7,793 bases of DNA from an uncultured Planctomycetaceae bacterium (GCA_903949225.1 CAJAYZ010000387.1:1-7793), one strand, 5' to 3'; positions 1 to 6,772 are shown, numbered from the stretch's first letter. A program made the numbers and translations. Notes: generated by a model from the letters alone, not told the origin.

Positions 1-77
1 CCAGCCACCATTTGCCGGTCGCCGCAGGCGACACGGCCCCGGCCGCTGGCCGGGGTCTCCAGACAAATGGTGGCTGG
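1..77. repeat. Palindromic element predicted to fold as a three-way junction
   Basis: A perfect 14-base inverted repeat (CCAGCCACCATTTG at 1-14 and its complement at 64-77) encloses two further perfect hairpins. One has a 6 bp stem (18-23 with 27-32, loop GCA). The other has an 8 bp stem (37-44 with 48-55, loop GCT), extendable by a G-T and a G-C pair. Together they make an outer stem with two side hairpins. The right arm runs on into GCACCTTTTTCTGG. The left arm starts at the first base of the window, so the element may extend beyond it. No transposase is present. The form resembles REP/REPIN or IS200/IS605-type structured ends, but that identity is inferred and copy number is unknown. Confidence 0.65.
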
Positions 78-104
78 CACCTTTTTCTGGAGCGGTTCCT
101 CGTG

Positions 105-141
105 AAAAAAAAGGCGGCGGGTCGTCGCTCGACCCGCCGCC
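105..141 (-). terminator. Rho-independent terminator of the isomerase gene
   Basis: Read on the minus strand, a perfect 12 bp GC-rich stem (141-130 pairing with 124-113) closes a 5-base loop. It is followed at once by eight T residues (complement of the A-run at 105-112). It starts 24 bases after the stop codon of the minus-strand isomerase gene and has the classical intrinsic terminator form in that direction only. On the plus strand the hairpin has no T-run after it. Confidence 0.9.
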
Positions 142-165
142 TCCCGTGATGACACGTGTCGGGGG

Positions 166-1338
166 TCAGGCCTTGAGGGTCTCGTCGTGTCGGCCGACGG
201 CCGGGGGGAGATCGCAGGCGTGGACGGCATGGAGCGCCGCGACGGCGCCGGCCTTCTTCTCCGCGTCGTTGTCCTCCCACTCAATGTTGATCGCCCCGGA
301 GTAGCCGGCCCGGTTGAGCTCGACGATCATCTCCTCGACGTTGACGCTGTCGCGTCGGCTGCCGGCGGTGACGAAGTTCCAGCCGTTGAGCTTGTGGCCC
401 ATCGGGCGGTGGCCACCGAGGCGTCCGGCGCGGGTCGGGCCGTCGATGACCTGTACGCCCTTGATGTGCGCGGTGTGGATCGCGTCGCCGTATTCGCGGA
501 TGAAGGCGATCGGGCAGACGCCTTGCCAGACCATGTGGCTGGGATCGATGTTGAAGCCGACGACATCGGTGCCGTAGCCCGCTCGCCCGAGAGCGCGGAG
601 ATAGTCACCGGCCGACTCGATATCCCCCATCGCCCGCTCGCCCGGATGACACTCGAGATCGAACGTCACGCCATACTTCCGGCAGGCGTCAAACACCGGG
701 GCGAAGCGCTCGACGAGGAGTTCCAAGCTGACGTCGAGGACTTCCGGGATCGGGCAGCCGCCGATCGACTTCGGCCGCGGCGGAAACTCGAAGAAGTGGC
801 TCCAGCAATGGGCCGGCGAGCCGACGAAACCAGGAACGGCAACGGTTCGATCCTGGAACTTGCCGAGGTAGTGGGCGAGGCGCACCGAACGGATGAGATC
901 CTTGCAGGCCTTCTCTTGCATTAGCTTCCCCACCTCGTCGGGAACGAAGTAGGGATTGGTGCGCGGCGGCTCGTTGCCGGCCTTGCGCCACTGCACGTAG
1001 GCCTCGACCGGCTCGCCGCCGATGAACTGGAGCGTCTTGGCGGAGGGCTCGTCGCCGAGGACCTGCCCCTGGAGATGAGTGGCGATCGAGAAGATCTCGA
1101 GGCCGCGCTTCTTCGCCTTCTCGATCCGGCTCTTCGCATAGGCCTCGGCGCCGCTCTCGGTGTCGCACTGGGGGAGGTCGAGCTCCCACGAGGCCTCTTC
1201 CCAGCCGTCGAAGCCGTTCTTGGCGAGGAAGTCGAGCCAGGTGTCCTCTGGGATATCCCCGAACTGGCCGCGGACGAGGCCGATCTGGTGATAGGAGTGC
1301 TTGCCGGCCCGGTGTGTCTTGGTCTGGTGAAAGCCCAT
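166..1338 (-). CDS. Sugar phosphate isomerase/epimerase-like TIM-barrel protein
   Basis: This 390-residue protein belongs to the xylose isomerase-like/AP endonuclease 2 TIM-barrel superfamily. Members isomerise or epimerise sugars or inositol-type substrates using a bound divalent metal. Likely metal ligands and active-site residues fall in order: Glu229 and His231 in DLECHPGE, Asp265 and His268 in IDPSHMVWQ, His291 in HTAHIKG, and Glu353 in NIEWED. There is no signal peptide, so it is probably cytoplasmic. It is longer than the usual 260-300 residues, with extra sequence around residues 85-195. I chose the ATG at 1338 because GGGAG lies 5 bases upstream of it. An in-frame ATG at 1350 lacks a good ribosome site. 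The open frame continues upstream to 1812, but that stretch is Arg/Pro-rich and unlike the family. The gene is monocistronic, ending at a strong terminator. The substrate cannot be told from the sequence. Confidence 0.88.
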   Translation of the reverse strand: MGFHQTKTHRAGKHSYHQIGLVRGQFGDIPEDTWLDFLAKNGFDGWEEASWELDLPQCDTESGAEAYAKSRIEKAKKRGLEIFSIATHLQGQVLGDEPSAKTLQFIGGEPVEAYVQWRKAGNEPPRTNPYFVPDEVGKLMQEKACKDLIRSVRLAHYLGKFQDRTVAVPGFVGSPAHCWSHFFEFPPRPKSIGGCPIPEVLDVSLELLVERFAPVFDACRKYGVTFDLECHPGERAMGDIESAGDYLRALGRAGYGTDVVGFNIDPSHMVWQGVCPIAFIREYGDAIHTAHIKGVQVIDGPTRAGRLGGHRPMGHKLNGWNFVTAGSRRDSVNVEEMIVELNRAGYSGAINIEWEDNDAEKKAGAVAALHAVHACDLPPAVGRHDETLKA

Positions 1339-1342
1339 GTCG

Positions 1343-1348
1343 TCTCCC
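1343..1348 (-). promoter_or_regulatory. Ribosome binding site fixing the isomerase start
   Basis: GGGAGA on the minus strand lies a few bases before the ATG at 1338. It sits inside the codons that would follow the alternative ATG at 1350, and so favours the shorter protein. Confidence 0.55.
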
Positions 1349-1693
1349 ATGCTGGCGCCGGCTTCCCCGGAGCGGGGGCGGCGGTGAATAGTTCCCCTGG
1401 TCTGCCGGCCCACTCCCGACCGCGGGGCGGTGGTGGCCAGCCAGACACCCCAATCGTCGACGGTGGCAGCGTTCCTGTAAATCCCCGCCCCTTTCCCACC
1501 GCTGCCGGCCGGGGATACAACCACAAGGGCGCGGGCCCGGGGAGTGCGACGGGCCCCAGGGGAGCAGCACGAGGATCTGGACCAGCAGGAATACAAATCG
1601 TCGGGCCTCATGGCTCCTTGACAGTGACGCCTTCCTTGGGAGTCCCGGAGGGGAGCGTCCGATCGACCCATGGCGACCCACGATGCCCAGGGC

Positions 1694-1701
1694 GAGGGGA
1701 G
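1694..1701 (+). promoter_or_regulatory. Ribosome binding site fixing the sigma factor start
   Basis: GAGGGGAG lies 8 bases before the ATG at 1710. The alternative in-frame ATG at 1683 has no comparable site upstream, so the shorter start is preferred. Confidence 0.6.
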
Positions 1702-1709
1702 TCGATGCG

Positions 1710-2261
1710 ATGACCATTGACGACACAGTGCCCGAGGGGGACGGGGTAGCGGCTTCGGTCGACTTCGCCTCTCTTTACGACAGCCTCGCCGGCCGGTTGC
1801 TGGGAGCCGCACGGACGCTCGGCTGCACCGGCGCCGAGGCGGAGGACATCGTTCACGACCTGTTCGTGCGGCTCGTGCGCTCGGGGGCCTGCCTGGGCGA
1901 CGTCGACGACCCCGAGGCCTACGCTTTCACGTCGCTGCGGCATGCGGTTTCCCGGAGCCGGCAGCGGAAGGCCCTGGAACGAACGGCAATCGAGCGGATC
2001 GGACGGGAACGCGAGGCCGATGGCCGGATGGTGGCCGAAGGGACGGCCGGCGCCGCGGATGAACCCGACGTCAGGCTCGCCAGGGCGCTCGCGGGCCTGC
2101 CGGAGGCCCAGCGGGAGGTGGTGGCCCTGAAGATCGATGGCGGACTGACATTCGCGCAGATCGCGAAGGTGACCAACGTGAGTCTCAACACGGCCGCCGG
2201 CCGGTATCGCTACGCCCTCGACAAGCTCCGTGCGGTGCTCGCCGTGGAGGTGATTCGATGA
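1710..2261 (+). CDS. ECF-type RNA polymerase sigma factor
   Basis: This 183-residue sigma-70 family protein has only regions 2 and 4, the layout of extracytoplasmic-function sigma factors. Region 2 spans about residues 18-85 and includes EDIVHDLFVRL (45-55), the segment that normally contacts core polymerase and the -10 element. Region 4 spans about 123-176. It starts LAGLPEAQREVVALK and contains the helix-turn-helix LTFAQIAKVTNVS with recognition helix NTAAGRYRYALDKL. The linker is rich in Glu, Arg and Ala. It would direct polymerase to a small stress or signal regulon. The next gene begins inside its stop codon (ATGA overlap), so the two are translationally coupled. That is the usual arrangement for a sigma factor and its regulator. 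The preferred start has a good ribosome binding site; the start at 1683 would add 9 residues. The subgroup and target promoters are not determinable here. Confidence 0.93.
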   Translation: MTIDDTVPEGDGVAASVDFASLYDSLAGRLLGAARTLGCTGAEAEDIVHDLFVRLVRSGACLGDVDDPEAYAFTSLRHAVSRSRQRKALERTAIERIGREREADGRMVAEGTAGAADEPDVRLARALAGLPEAQREVVALKIDGGLTFAQIAKVTNVSLNTAAGRYRYALDKLRAVLAVEVIR

Positions 2262-2728
2262 ACCTTTTTGATCCTTACGATGCCGACGATTCTGTCGGCC
2301 CCGAATCGCAGCCGAACTGCCACGCGGTCGAAGCGCTCCTCCGCGGTCGCGGTCTGCCCGTGCCGGATGCCGGCTTCCGAGACTCCGTCGTCGTCGCGAT
2401 GGAGGAGGCGGCCTGCGAACGCCGCCTCATGCTTGCCGGCCAGGCTCAGGTTGAACAAGGTGTTGAACAAGGTTCGAATCCGCGGCGGCGGCACCTCCCC
2501 GAGATGGTGGCCGGGATCGCCGCGGCGATCGTGTTTAGCGTCGTGCCGTGGGGAAGCGGTAGCCGAGCGGTTATCACGCCCGAGGCGACGGCCCCAATTC
2601 CGATCGTGATCGCGACAGTCGTGGCAGACGTGCCTCCCGACGTCCACCATGCGCTCGCGCTTCTCGATGCGCGCCGGGATCTGTTTGCGACCGTGGCTGG
2701 CACCGGCCGGCAGCACGCCGAGTTTTAG
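2258..2728 (+). CDS. Single-pass membrane protein, candidate anti-sigma factor
   Basis: I do not recognise the family of this 156-residue protein. Its ATG overlaps the sigma factor stop by 4 bases, which strongly implies co-expression. Residues 1-75 are hydrophilic and would be cytoplasmic. A basic cluster, RRRH (76-79), precedes a hydrophobic segment at about 82-98 (MVAGIAAAIVFSVVPWG). By the positive-inside rule this places the C-terminus outside the inner membrane. A weaker hydrophobic stretch lies at 112-124. The N-terminal part has Cys21-His22 and Cys53, but not the HxxxCxxC zinc motif of ZAS-type anti-sigma factors. The position, size and topology fit an anti-sigma factor that holds the upstream sigma factor at the membrane, but that role is inferred from context only. 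An exact 12-base tandem repeat gives VEQGVEQG at residues 65-72, just before the membrane segment. Confidence 0.75.
   Translation: MNLFDPYDADDSVGPESQPNCHAVEALLRGRGLPVPDAGFRDSVVVAMEEAACERRLMLAGQAQVEQGVEQGSNPRRRHLPEMVAGIAAAIVFSVVPWGSGSRAVITPEATAPIPIVIATVVADVPPDVHHALALLDARRDLFATVAGTGRQHAEF
2450..2473 (+). repeat. In-frame 12-base tandem duplication
   Basis: GTTGAACAAGGT occurs twice head to tail with no mismatch, adding four residues (VEQG) inside the candidate anti-sigma protein between its cytoplasmic part and the membrane segment. It looks like a recent slippage event and could vary in copy number. Confidence 0.85.
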
Positions 2729-2769
2729 GCTTTGAGGCTGCGGGTTTTTTCTGTCCCGCCCGACGCTTC

Positions 2770-3915
2770 TCAGACCGTGGCAAGCGCGCTTGCGAACTCG
2801 CGGAGGAACGTGGCGACGTCGGCTTCGGTGTTGTAGCCGTGGAACGCGACGCGGAGCCTGCCGGCGTGGTGCATGACGTGGATCTGTCGATCGTGGAGAA
2901 AGCGGTGGAGGGCATCGGCCCGGGGGTGGCGGAAGGCGAGGATGCCTGCCAGCCGCGCAGGATCGGTCGGTGAGAGGAGATCGACGCCGAGGGCGCGGAG
3001 GCCGGAGAGGCACTCCGACACGAGTGGCGCCGCCCGCCGATCGATCGCGGCGACGCCGACGCCCGAGAGGTATTCAAGCGCCCCGTGGATCGCGTAGAGA
3101 GCGGGGTAGTTCGGCATCCCGACGGCGAAGCTCGCGGCGCCGGGGAGGCTCTCGGCCCGCTCGAAGCGGTCGGCCCCGAACGCGTCGTGAATGTTGAACC
3201 ATCCACCGGCCGGCACCGTCCACGCGTCTCGGCGCTTCGGCGGCACGCCGACGATCCCGCCGCCATGGGGACCCAAGAGCCACTTGTGCGTGCTCGAGAC
3301 GATGAGATCGGCGCCGGCGAGGGCCCCCGAATCGCGATCGAGGGGGATCCGCCCCAGCCCCTGCGTGATGTCGACGGCAAGCAGCGCCGGGGAATGGCGG
3401 TGGACGACTTCGGCAACCGCCGGGACGGCGGCGCGGAAGCCGTTGTAGAAGCTCACCAGCGGCAGGGAGACGAGCCTCGTCCGTGGCGAGAGGAGCGCGA
3501 CGAGGTCTTCGGTCACGAGGCTTCCCGCCCGCGATCGCCAGACCTTCACCGCGGCCGGGCAGCCATCTTGAAGAAACGGCGTGACGCTCGCCGGGAAGTC
3601 GAGATCAGTGACGACAACCTCATCGCCTTCGCGAAGCCCGAGGGCGAGGCTCGCGAGATTGAAGGCCTCGGATGAGCAGGAGCAGATGGCGACGTCGTCG
3701 GCCTCGAGGCCGACAAGTGCGGCGGCGAGTCGGCGGGCTTCCGCATGGACGGCGGCATGCCGCAGCCTGCCGTCCATCCCGAGTTGCTTGTCGCGGAAGT
3801 ACTGGCTGAGCCCCTCACCGACCGCCGGCGGCGGGATCCCTTCGGCGGCGGTGTTGAGATAGACGATTCCCGCGAGGGCAGGAAAGTCGCGGGCCCGCGT
3901 GGCGGCATCGAGCAT
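2770..3915 (-). CDS. Class V aminotransferase-fold PLP-dependent enzyme
   Basis: This 381-residue enzyme has the aminotransferase class V (fold type I) layout shared with cysteine desulfurases, isopenicillin N epimerases and kynureninases. Visible marks are the N-terminal LNTAAEG (20-26), the cofactor-ring residues Asp182 and Gln185 in VDITQG, and Schiff-base Lys211 in SSTHKWLLGPHGGG. The C-terminal RLRVAFHGYNTEAD (353-366) contains the probable carboxylate-binding Arg355. The loop before this segment (IHVMHHAG) has no Cys, and the stretch that carries the catalytic cysteine of SufS/IscS proteins is missing. It is therefore unlikely to be a sulfur-donating desulfurase. The start at 3915 matches where family similarity begins, although its ribosome site is weak. 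The open frame reaches 4014, but the extra residues overlap the divergent lipid kinase gene. It is convergent with the sigma factor pair, with a 41-base gap. The substrate is unknown. Confidence 0.88.
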   Translation of the reverse strand: MLDAATRARDFPALAGIVYLNTAAEGIPPPAVGEGLSQYFRDKQLGMDGRLRHAAVHAEARRLAAALVGLEADDVAICSCSSEAFNLASLALGLREGDEVVVTDLDFPASVTPFLQDGCPAAVKVWRSRAGSLVTEDLVALLSPRTRLVSLPLVSFYNGFRAAVPAVAEVVHRHSPALLAVDITQGLGRIPLDRDSGALAGADLIVSSTHKWLLGPHGGGIVGVPPKRRDAWTVPAGGWFNIHDAFGADRFERAESLPGAASFAVGMPNYPALYAIHGALEYLSGVGVAAIDRRAAPLVSECLSGLRALGVDLLSPTDPARLAGILAFRHPRADALHRFLHDRQIHVMHHAGRLRVAFHGYNTEADVATFLREFASALATV

Positions 3916-3942
3916 GGGGAACCTGTGGATCGCGGCAGTGGG

Positions 3943-3948
3943 TAGGAT
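3943..3948 (+). promoter_or_regulatory. -10-like hexamer upstream of the lipid kinase
   Basis: TAGGAT lies 37 bases before the lipid kinase ATG, in the 70-base gap between divergent genes. No good -35 hexamer is visible. On the opposite strand TATTCT (3967-3962) is a similarly placed candidate for the class V enzyme. Both are AT-richer spots in a GC-rich gap, and neither is proven. Confidence 0.35.
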
Positions 3949-3985
3949 CGGGAACGTGAAAAGAATACCGCGGAGGCCTCTGACC

Positions 3986-4903
3986 ATGCGCGCTCGACTG
4001 ATTCTCAATGGCAAGAAGGCGGGGCTTCAGCCGGTCCGCGAGGCGGTTCACACGCTCCGGAGGGCGGGGCACCCGATCGAGGTTCGCGTCACCTGGGAGA
4101 AAGGGGATGTCGAGCGGCTCGTCGCCGAGGCGGCGGCCGACGGCGTGGAGCGGATCATCGCCGGGGGCGGGGATGGGAGCGTCAACGAGATGGCCAATGG
4201 ATTGATGCAGCTTGTGGCGATCGAGCCGGCGCGGCGGCCGGCGATGGCGATCCTTCCCCTCGGCACCGCCAACGATTTCGCCACCGCCTGCCGGGTGCCG
4301 ATCGATCCGGTGGCGGCGCTGACGCTGGCCTGCGAGGGGGCGCCTCGGCCTGTCGACCTGGCTCGCGCCAACGACCGCTACTTCGTGAATGTCGCCTCGG
4401 GGGGCTTTGGCGCCGCAGTCACTGCAGACACGCCGGTGGAGCTCAAGGACTTCCTCGGCGGCGGGGCCTACACGCTGATGGGAATCCTCAAGGCGGTCAA
4501 CTTCCGCCCCTATGCCTGCACGCTCCGCACGCCCGACGGCGAGAGCAACGCCGGGATGATCGTCGGCGCCGTCTGCAACGGCCGCCTCGCCGGTGGCGGC
4601 CATCCGCTCGCCCCCGAGGCGAGAATCAACGACGGCCTCCTCGATGTCGTCTCGTTCGCGCCGTTTACGCTCCCCGATGTTCCGGAGGTGGCGGCCGAAC
4701 TGGCCACCGCGGTCTCCGCCGGCGCCCCCTGGCGCGGGGGGCGATGGATCGTCCGCCAGCGGGTGCCATGGGTGGAGACCGAGAGCCGGGGCGAGCTCCC
4801 GGTGAACCTTGACGGCGAGCCGATGAAGGCCCACCGCTTCCGCTTCGAAGCCGTCCCGGGCGCCGTCGCCATGATCCTCCCCACAGACTGTCCTTGCTTG
4901 TGA
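3986..4903 (+). CDS. yegS: YegS-type lipid kinase (diacylglycerol kinase catalytic family)
   Basis: This 305-residue protein closely follows the E. coli YegS pattern throughout and is almost the same length (299 in E. coli, from memory). Matching landmarks are the N-terminal LILNGK, RVTWEKGD (34-41), the nucleotide-binding IIAGGGDGSVNE (57-68), ILPLGTANDFAT (89-100), the catalytic-domain NVASGGFG (135-142), INDGLLD (214-220), NLDGEP (274-279), and a C-terminus LPTDCPCL resembling LPPDCPLL. YegS phosphorylates lipids (phosphatidylglycerol in vitro) using ATP and needs divalent metal. It is a soluble protein acting at the inner membrane. The start at 3986 is supported by GGAGG (3972-3976) with 9 bases spacing and by alignment with YegS. 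The open frame extends to 3899 without homology. It is divergent from the class V enzyme. The 163-base gap before the next kinase and a promoter-like site there suggest a separate unit. Confidence 0.95.
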   Translation: MRARLILNGKKAGLQPVREAVHTLRRAGHPIEVRVTWEKGDVERLVAEAAADGVERIIAGGGDGSVNEMANGLMQLVAIEPARRPAMAILPLGTANDFATACRVPIDPVAALTLACEGAPRPVDLARANDRYFVNVASGGFGAAVTADTPVELKDFLGGGAYTLMGILKAVNFRPYACTLRTPDGESNAGMIVGAVCNGRLAGGGHPLAPEARINDGLLDVVSFAPFTLPDVPEVAAELATAVSAGAPWRGGRWIVRQRVPWVETESRGELPVNLDGEPMKAHRFRFEAVPGAVAMILPTDCPCL

Positions 4904-4982
4904 CGCCGGGGGGCGATTGAGAAAGCCCTCCGCTGTGCTTCCGGCCGCCTGCCCGGCCCGCGCAACCCTTGACCGGTCGCGG

Positions 4983-4988
4983 TAGGAT
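4983..4988 (+). promoter_or_regulatory. -10-like hexamer upstream of the first protein kinase
   Basis: TAGGAT sits 78 bases before the kinase ATG, within the 163-base gap after the lipid kinase. A TTGACC (4969-4974) lies only 8 bases upstream, too close for a standard -35/-10 pair, so the promoter is tentative. Confidence 0.35.
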
Positions 4989-5066
4989 GGCAGCCGAGGG
5001 GTCGACGATGCGGATGGCTGCCGGAAGACAAGCGGCTCGGCGAAACCCCAGCGGGAGGAGCAAAGG

Positions 5067-6698
5067 ATGGCGACCGTCGAGCCATCGACGGCAATGGAGA
5101 GCGCCGGGTGCGCTCCCGGCCCGGTGCGCGCCCCCGATCAGCCGACACGGGTCGGTCCCCGAGTTTTGCAGCCGGACGGAATCGTCTGCGGCGACGACAG
5201 CCGTGGAGACCCGGTCTTCGACGATCGCTTCCACGCCCAACCCACCGTCGGGCCGATCGATCACACCGTCCACCTCCGGCCGCTTTCCGTCGCTGAGCGC
5301 CGGACAGTGATGCACGCCGGCGAAGCGCCAGCCGATGTCGATGCCGGAATGGCGGCGGCGATCGGCGTGGCGGGGGCCGGGGGGCGCTATCGGCTCGTCC
5401 GCGAGGTCGGCCGCGGCGGGATGGGGGTGGTGTATGAGGCGCTCGATCTGCAACTTGAGCGCTCCGTGGCGATCAAGTCGCTGAAAGTCAGGGGGGATCG
5501 GCCATCGCAACTGAAGCGCTTCCTGCGCGAGGCGCGGATCGCCAGCCGTCTCAACCATCCCGGCATCATGGCGATCCATGAGTTCGGCCAGACCGACGAC
5601 GGCCGGGCGTTCATGGTGATGCGGCTGCTGCGCGGCCAGACGCTGCGGCAGATCCTCGATGCCCGCGCCGGGGCGGCCGACGATCTCCCGCGACTCCTCG
5701 CCGCCTTTCTCCAGGCCTGCCAGGCGGTGGCCTATGCCCATGCCGCCGGCGTCATTCACCGCGATCTCAAGCCTGCCAACATCATGGTCGGAGACTACAG
5801 CCTCGTGACCGTGATGGATTGGGGGCTCGCGAAGGTCCTCGACGATCCCCAGCCGGAGGTGGTGTTCACCGACGAGAGCCTGGGGGAGACGCCCGAGGAG
5901 ATCCACACGGCGTGCGGGACGGTGTTTGGCACCCCCGGCTATCTCGCTCCTGAACAGGCGCGGGGTGAGATCGATCGCGTCGATCGGCGGACCGACGTCT
6001 TCGGCCTGGGATGCATTCTCTGTGAGGTCCTCACCGGAGGGCCCGCTTACCTGGGAACGACGCCGGTGGAGGTGTGGCGACAGGCGGAGGAGGGAGACAC
6101 CGCCGCGGCGCTTGCCCGCCTTGAAGCCTGTGACGGCCCGGAGGTGCTTTCGACCCTCGCCCGACGCTGCCTGGCGATCGACCCTGAGCAGCGCCCCGCC
6201 GATGCCGGCGAGATCGTCGAGGTCCTCGTGGCGTATCTGGAGTCGGGGCAGCGCCGGGCCGAGCAGCAGCTCGTCAGGTTCTTCGATCTCTCGATCGATC
6301 TGTTCTGCATCGCCAGCCTGTCGGGGACGTTTCTCCGTGTCAATGACAACGCCGTCCGCCTCCTCGGCCACCCCGAGAGCGTGCTCCTGTCGAGGAAGTT
6401 CCTCGATTTCGTCCATCCCGACGACCAGGCAACGACGCTTGCCGAAGTCGAGAAGCTCGGCCGCGGCGAGACGACGCACCGCTTCTGCAACCGCTACCGC
6501 TGCGTCGATGGCCGCTTCGTGACGCTCGAATGGAACGCCCGTGCCATGCCTGAAGAGGGAGCGATCTACGCTGTGGCCCGGGATGTGACGGCGCTTCAGC
6601 CCGATCCGGACATCGATCGGCTTCGTGACGAGCGTGACGGCCTGCTTGCCCGCATCGCCGTCCTCGAGCGGATGCTGCCGACAGAGCCGCTGGCGTGA
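5067..6698 (+). CDS. Ser/Thr protein kinase with C-terminal PAS domain
   Basis: This 543-residue Hanks-type kinase transfers phosphate from ATP to Ser/Thr of unknown targets. Residues 1-106 are a low-complexity Pro/Ala/Asp-rich extension. The kinase domain (about 107-390) shows the glycine loop GRGGMGVVYEA (115-125), VAIK with Lys137, helix-C Glu155 in FLREARIAS, HRDLKPANIM (231-240, catalytic Asp233), DWGLAK (251-256) in place of DFG, GTPGYLAPE (288-296) and RRTDVFGLG (307-315). The activation segment is long (46 residues from DWG to APE). Residues about 404-510 form a PAS domain (DLFCIASLSGTFLRVNDNAV through FVHPDD to YAVARDVTALQ), a typical small-ligand or redox sensor. A short charged helix follows (514-538), a possible coiled coil. 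No membrane segment is visible, so it is probably cytoplasmic. The start is well supported by GGGAGGAG 6 bases upstream. A close paralogue follows. Confidence 0.95.
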   Translation: MATVEPSTAMESAGCAPGPVRAPDQPTRVGPRVLQPDGIVCGDDSRGDPVFDDRFHAQPTVGPIDHTVHLRPLSVAERRTVMHAGEAPADVDAGMAAAIGVAGAGGRYRLVREVGRGGMGVVYEALDLQLERSVAIKSLKVRGDRPSQLKRFLREARIASRLNHPGIMAIHEFGQTDDGRAFMVMRLLRGQTLRQILDARAGAADDLPRLLAAFLQACQAVAYAHAAGVIHRDLKPANIMVGDYSLVTVMDWGLAKVLDDPQPEVVFTDESLGETPEEIHTACGTVFGTPGYLAPEQARGEIDRVDRRTDVFGLGCILCEVLTGGPAYLGTTPVEVWRQAEEGDTAAALARLEACDGPEVLSTLARRCLAIDPEQRPADAGEIVEVLVAYLESGQRRAEQQLVRFFDLSIDLFCIASLSGTFLRVNDNAVRLLGHPESVLLSRKFLDFVHPDDQATTLAEVEKLGRGETTHRFCNRYRCVDGRFVTLEWNARAMPEEGAIYAVARDVTALQPDPDIDRLRDERDGLLARIAVLERMLPTEPLA

Positions 6699-6704
6699 GC
6701 GTGT

Positions 6705-6739
6705 GGGGCCAGTCGCAAATGCTTCCCGCCGACTGCCCC
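6705..6739 (+). other. Imperfect hairpin just after the kinase-PAS stop codon
   Basis: GGGG (6705-6708) plus CAGTCG (6710-6715) pair with CGACTG (6730-6735) plus CCCC (6736-6739), with one bulged C and a 14-base loop. It begins 6 bases after the stop codon, where a transcript end or an RNA-stabilising structure would be expected. No T-run follows, so it is not a standard intrinsic terminator. Confidence 0.35.
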
Positions 6740-6772
6740 TGCTCCGGCGCGGCGGACGGTCCGGGGCGGCGA

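Larger units (their letters stand above)
1339..1709. other. Divergent intergenic region with no supported gene
   Basis: These 371 bases separate the diverging isomerase and sigma factor genes and should hold promoters for both. The open frames crossing them, on both strands, encode Gly/Pro/Arg-rich sequence without family features. A perfect TTGACA (1618-1623, plus) has no recognisable -10 hexamer about 17 bases downstream, so I do not call a promoter. Weak long-loop inverted repeats are present (1465-1471 with 1500-1506, and 1481-1486 with 1511-1516). They are not convincing as a riboswitch or terminator. Confidence 0.6.

Noticed and set aside
187..924. Plus-strand open frame opposite the isomerase gene
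   Set aside because: It is antisense to conserved isomerase motifs and has no recognisable domain.
1618..1623. TTGACA as a -35 box for the sigma factor
   Set aside because: No -10-like hexamer is found at suitable spacing in the GC-rich sequence downstream.
1075..1713. Plus-strand open frame running into the sigma factor start
   Set aside because: The first half is antisense to the isomerase. The rest is Gly/Pro-rich intergenic translation with no domain.
1339..1812. N-terminal extension of the isomerase frame
   Set aside because: The extension overlaps the sigma factor gene head on, is Arg/Gly/Pro-rich and has no match to the TIM-barrel family. A ribosome site supports the start at 1338.
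2740..2759. Possible bidirectional terminator between convergent genes (GCGGG, T-run, CCCGC)
   Set aside because: The stem is only 5 bp with the T-run inside the loop. It is too weak to call, although a terminator is expected here.
3899..3985. N-terminal extension of the lipid kinase
   Set aside because: It overlaps the class V enzyme start, has no YegS similarity, and the ATG at 3986 has a strong GGAGG site.
3916..4014. N-terminal extension of the class V enzyme
   Set aside because: It would overlap the divergent lipid kinase coding start and promoter gap, and the family similarity starts at the ATG at 3915.
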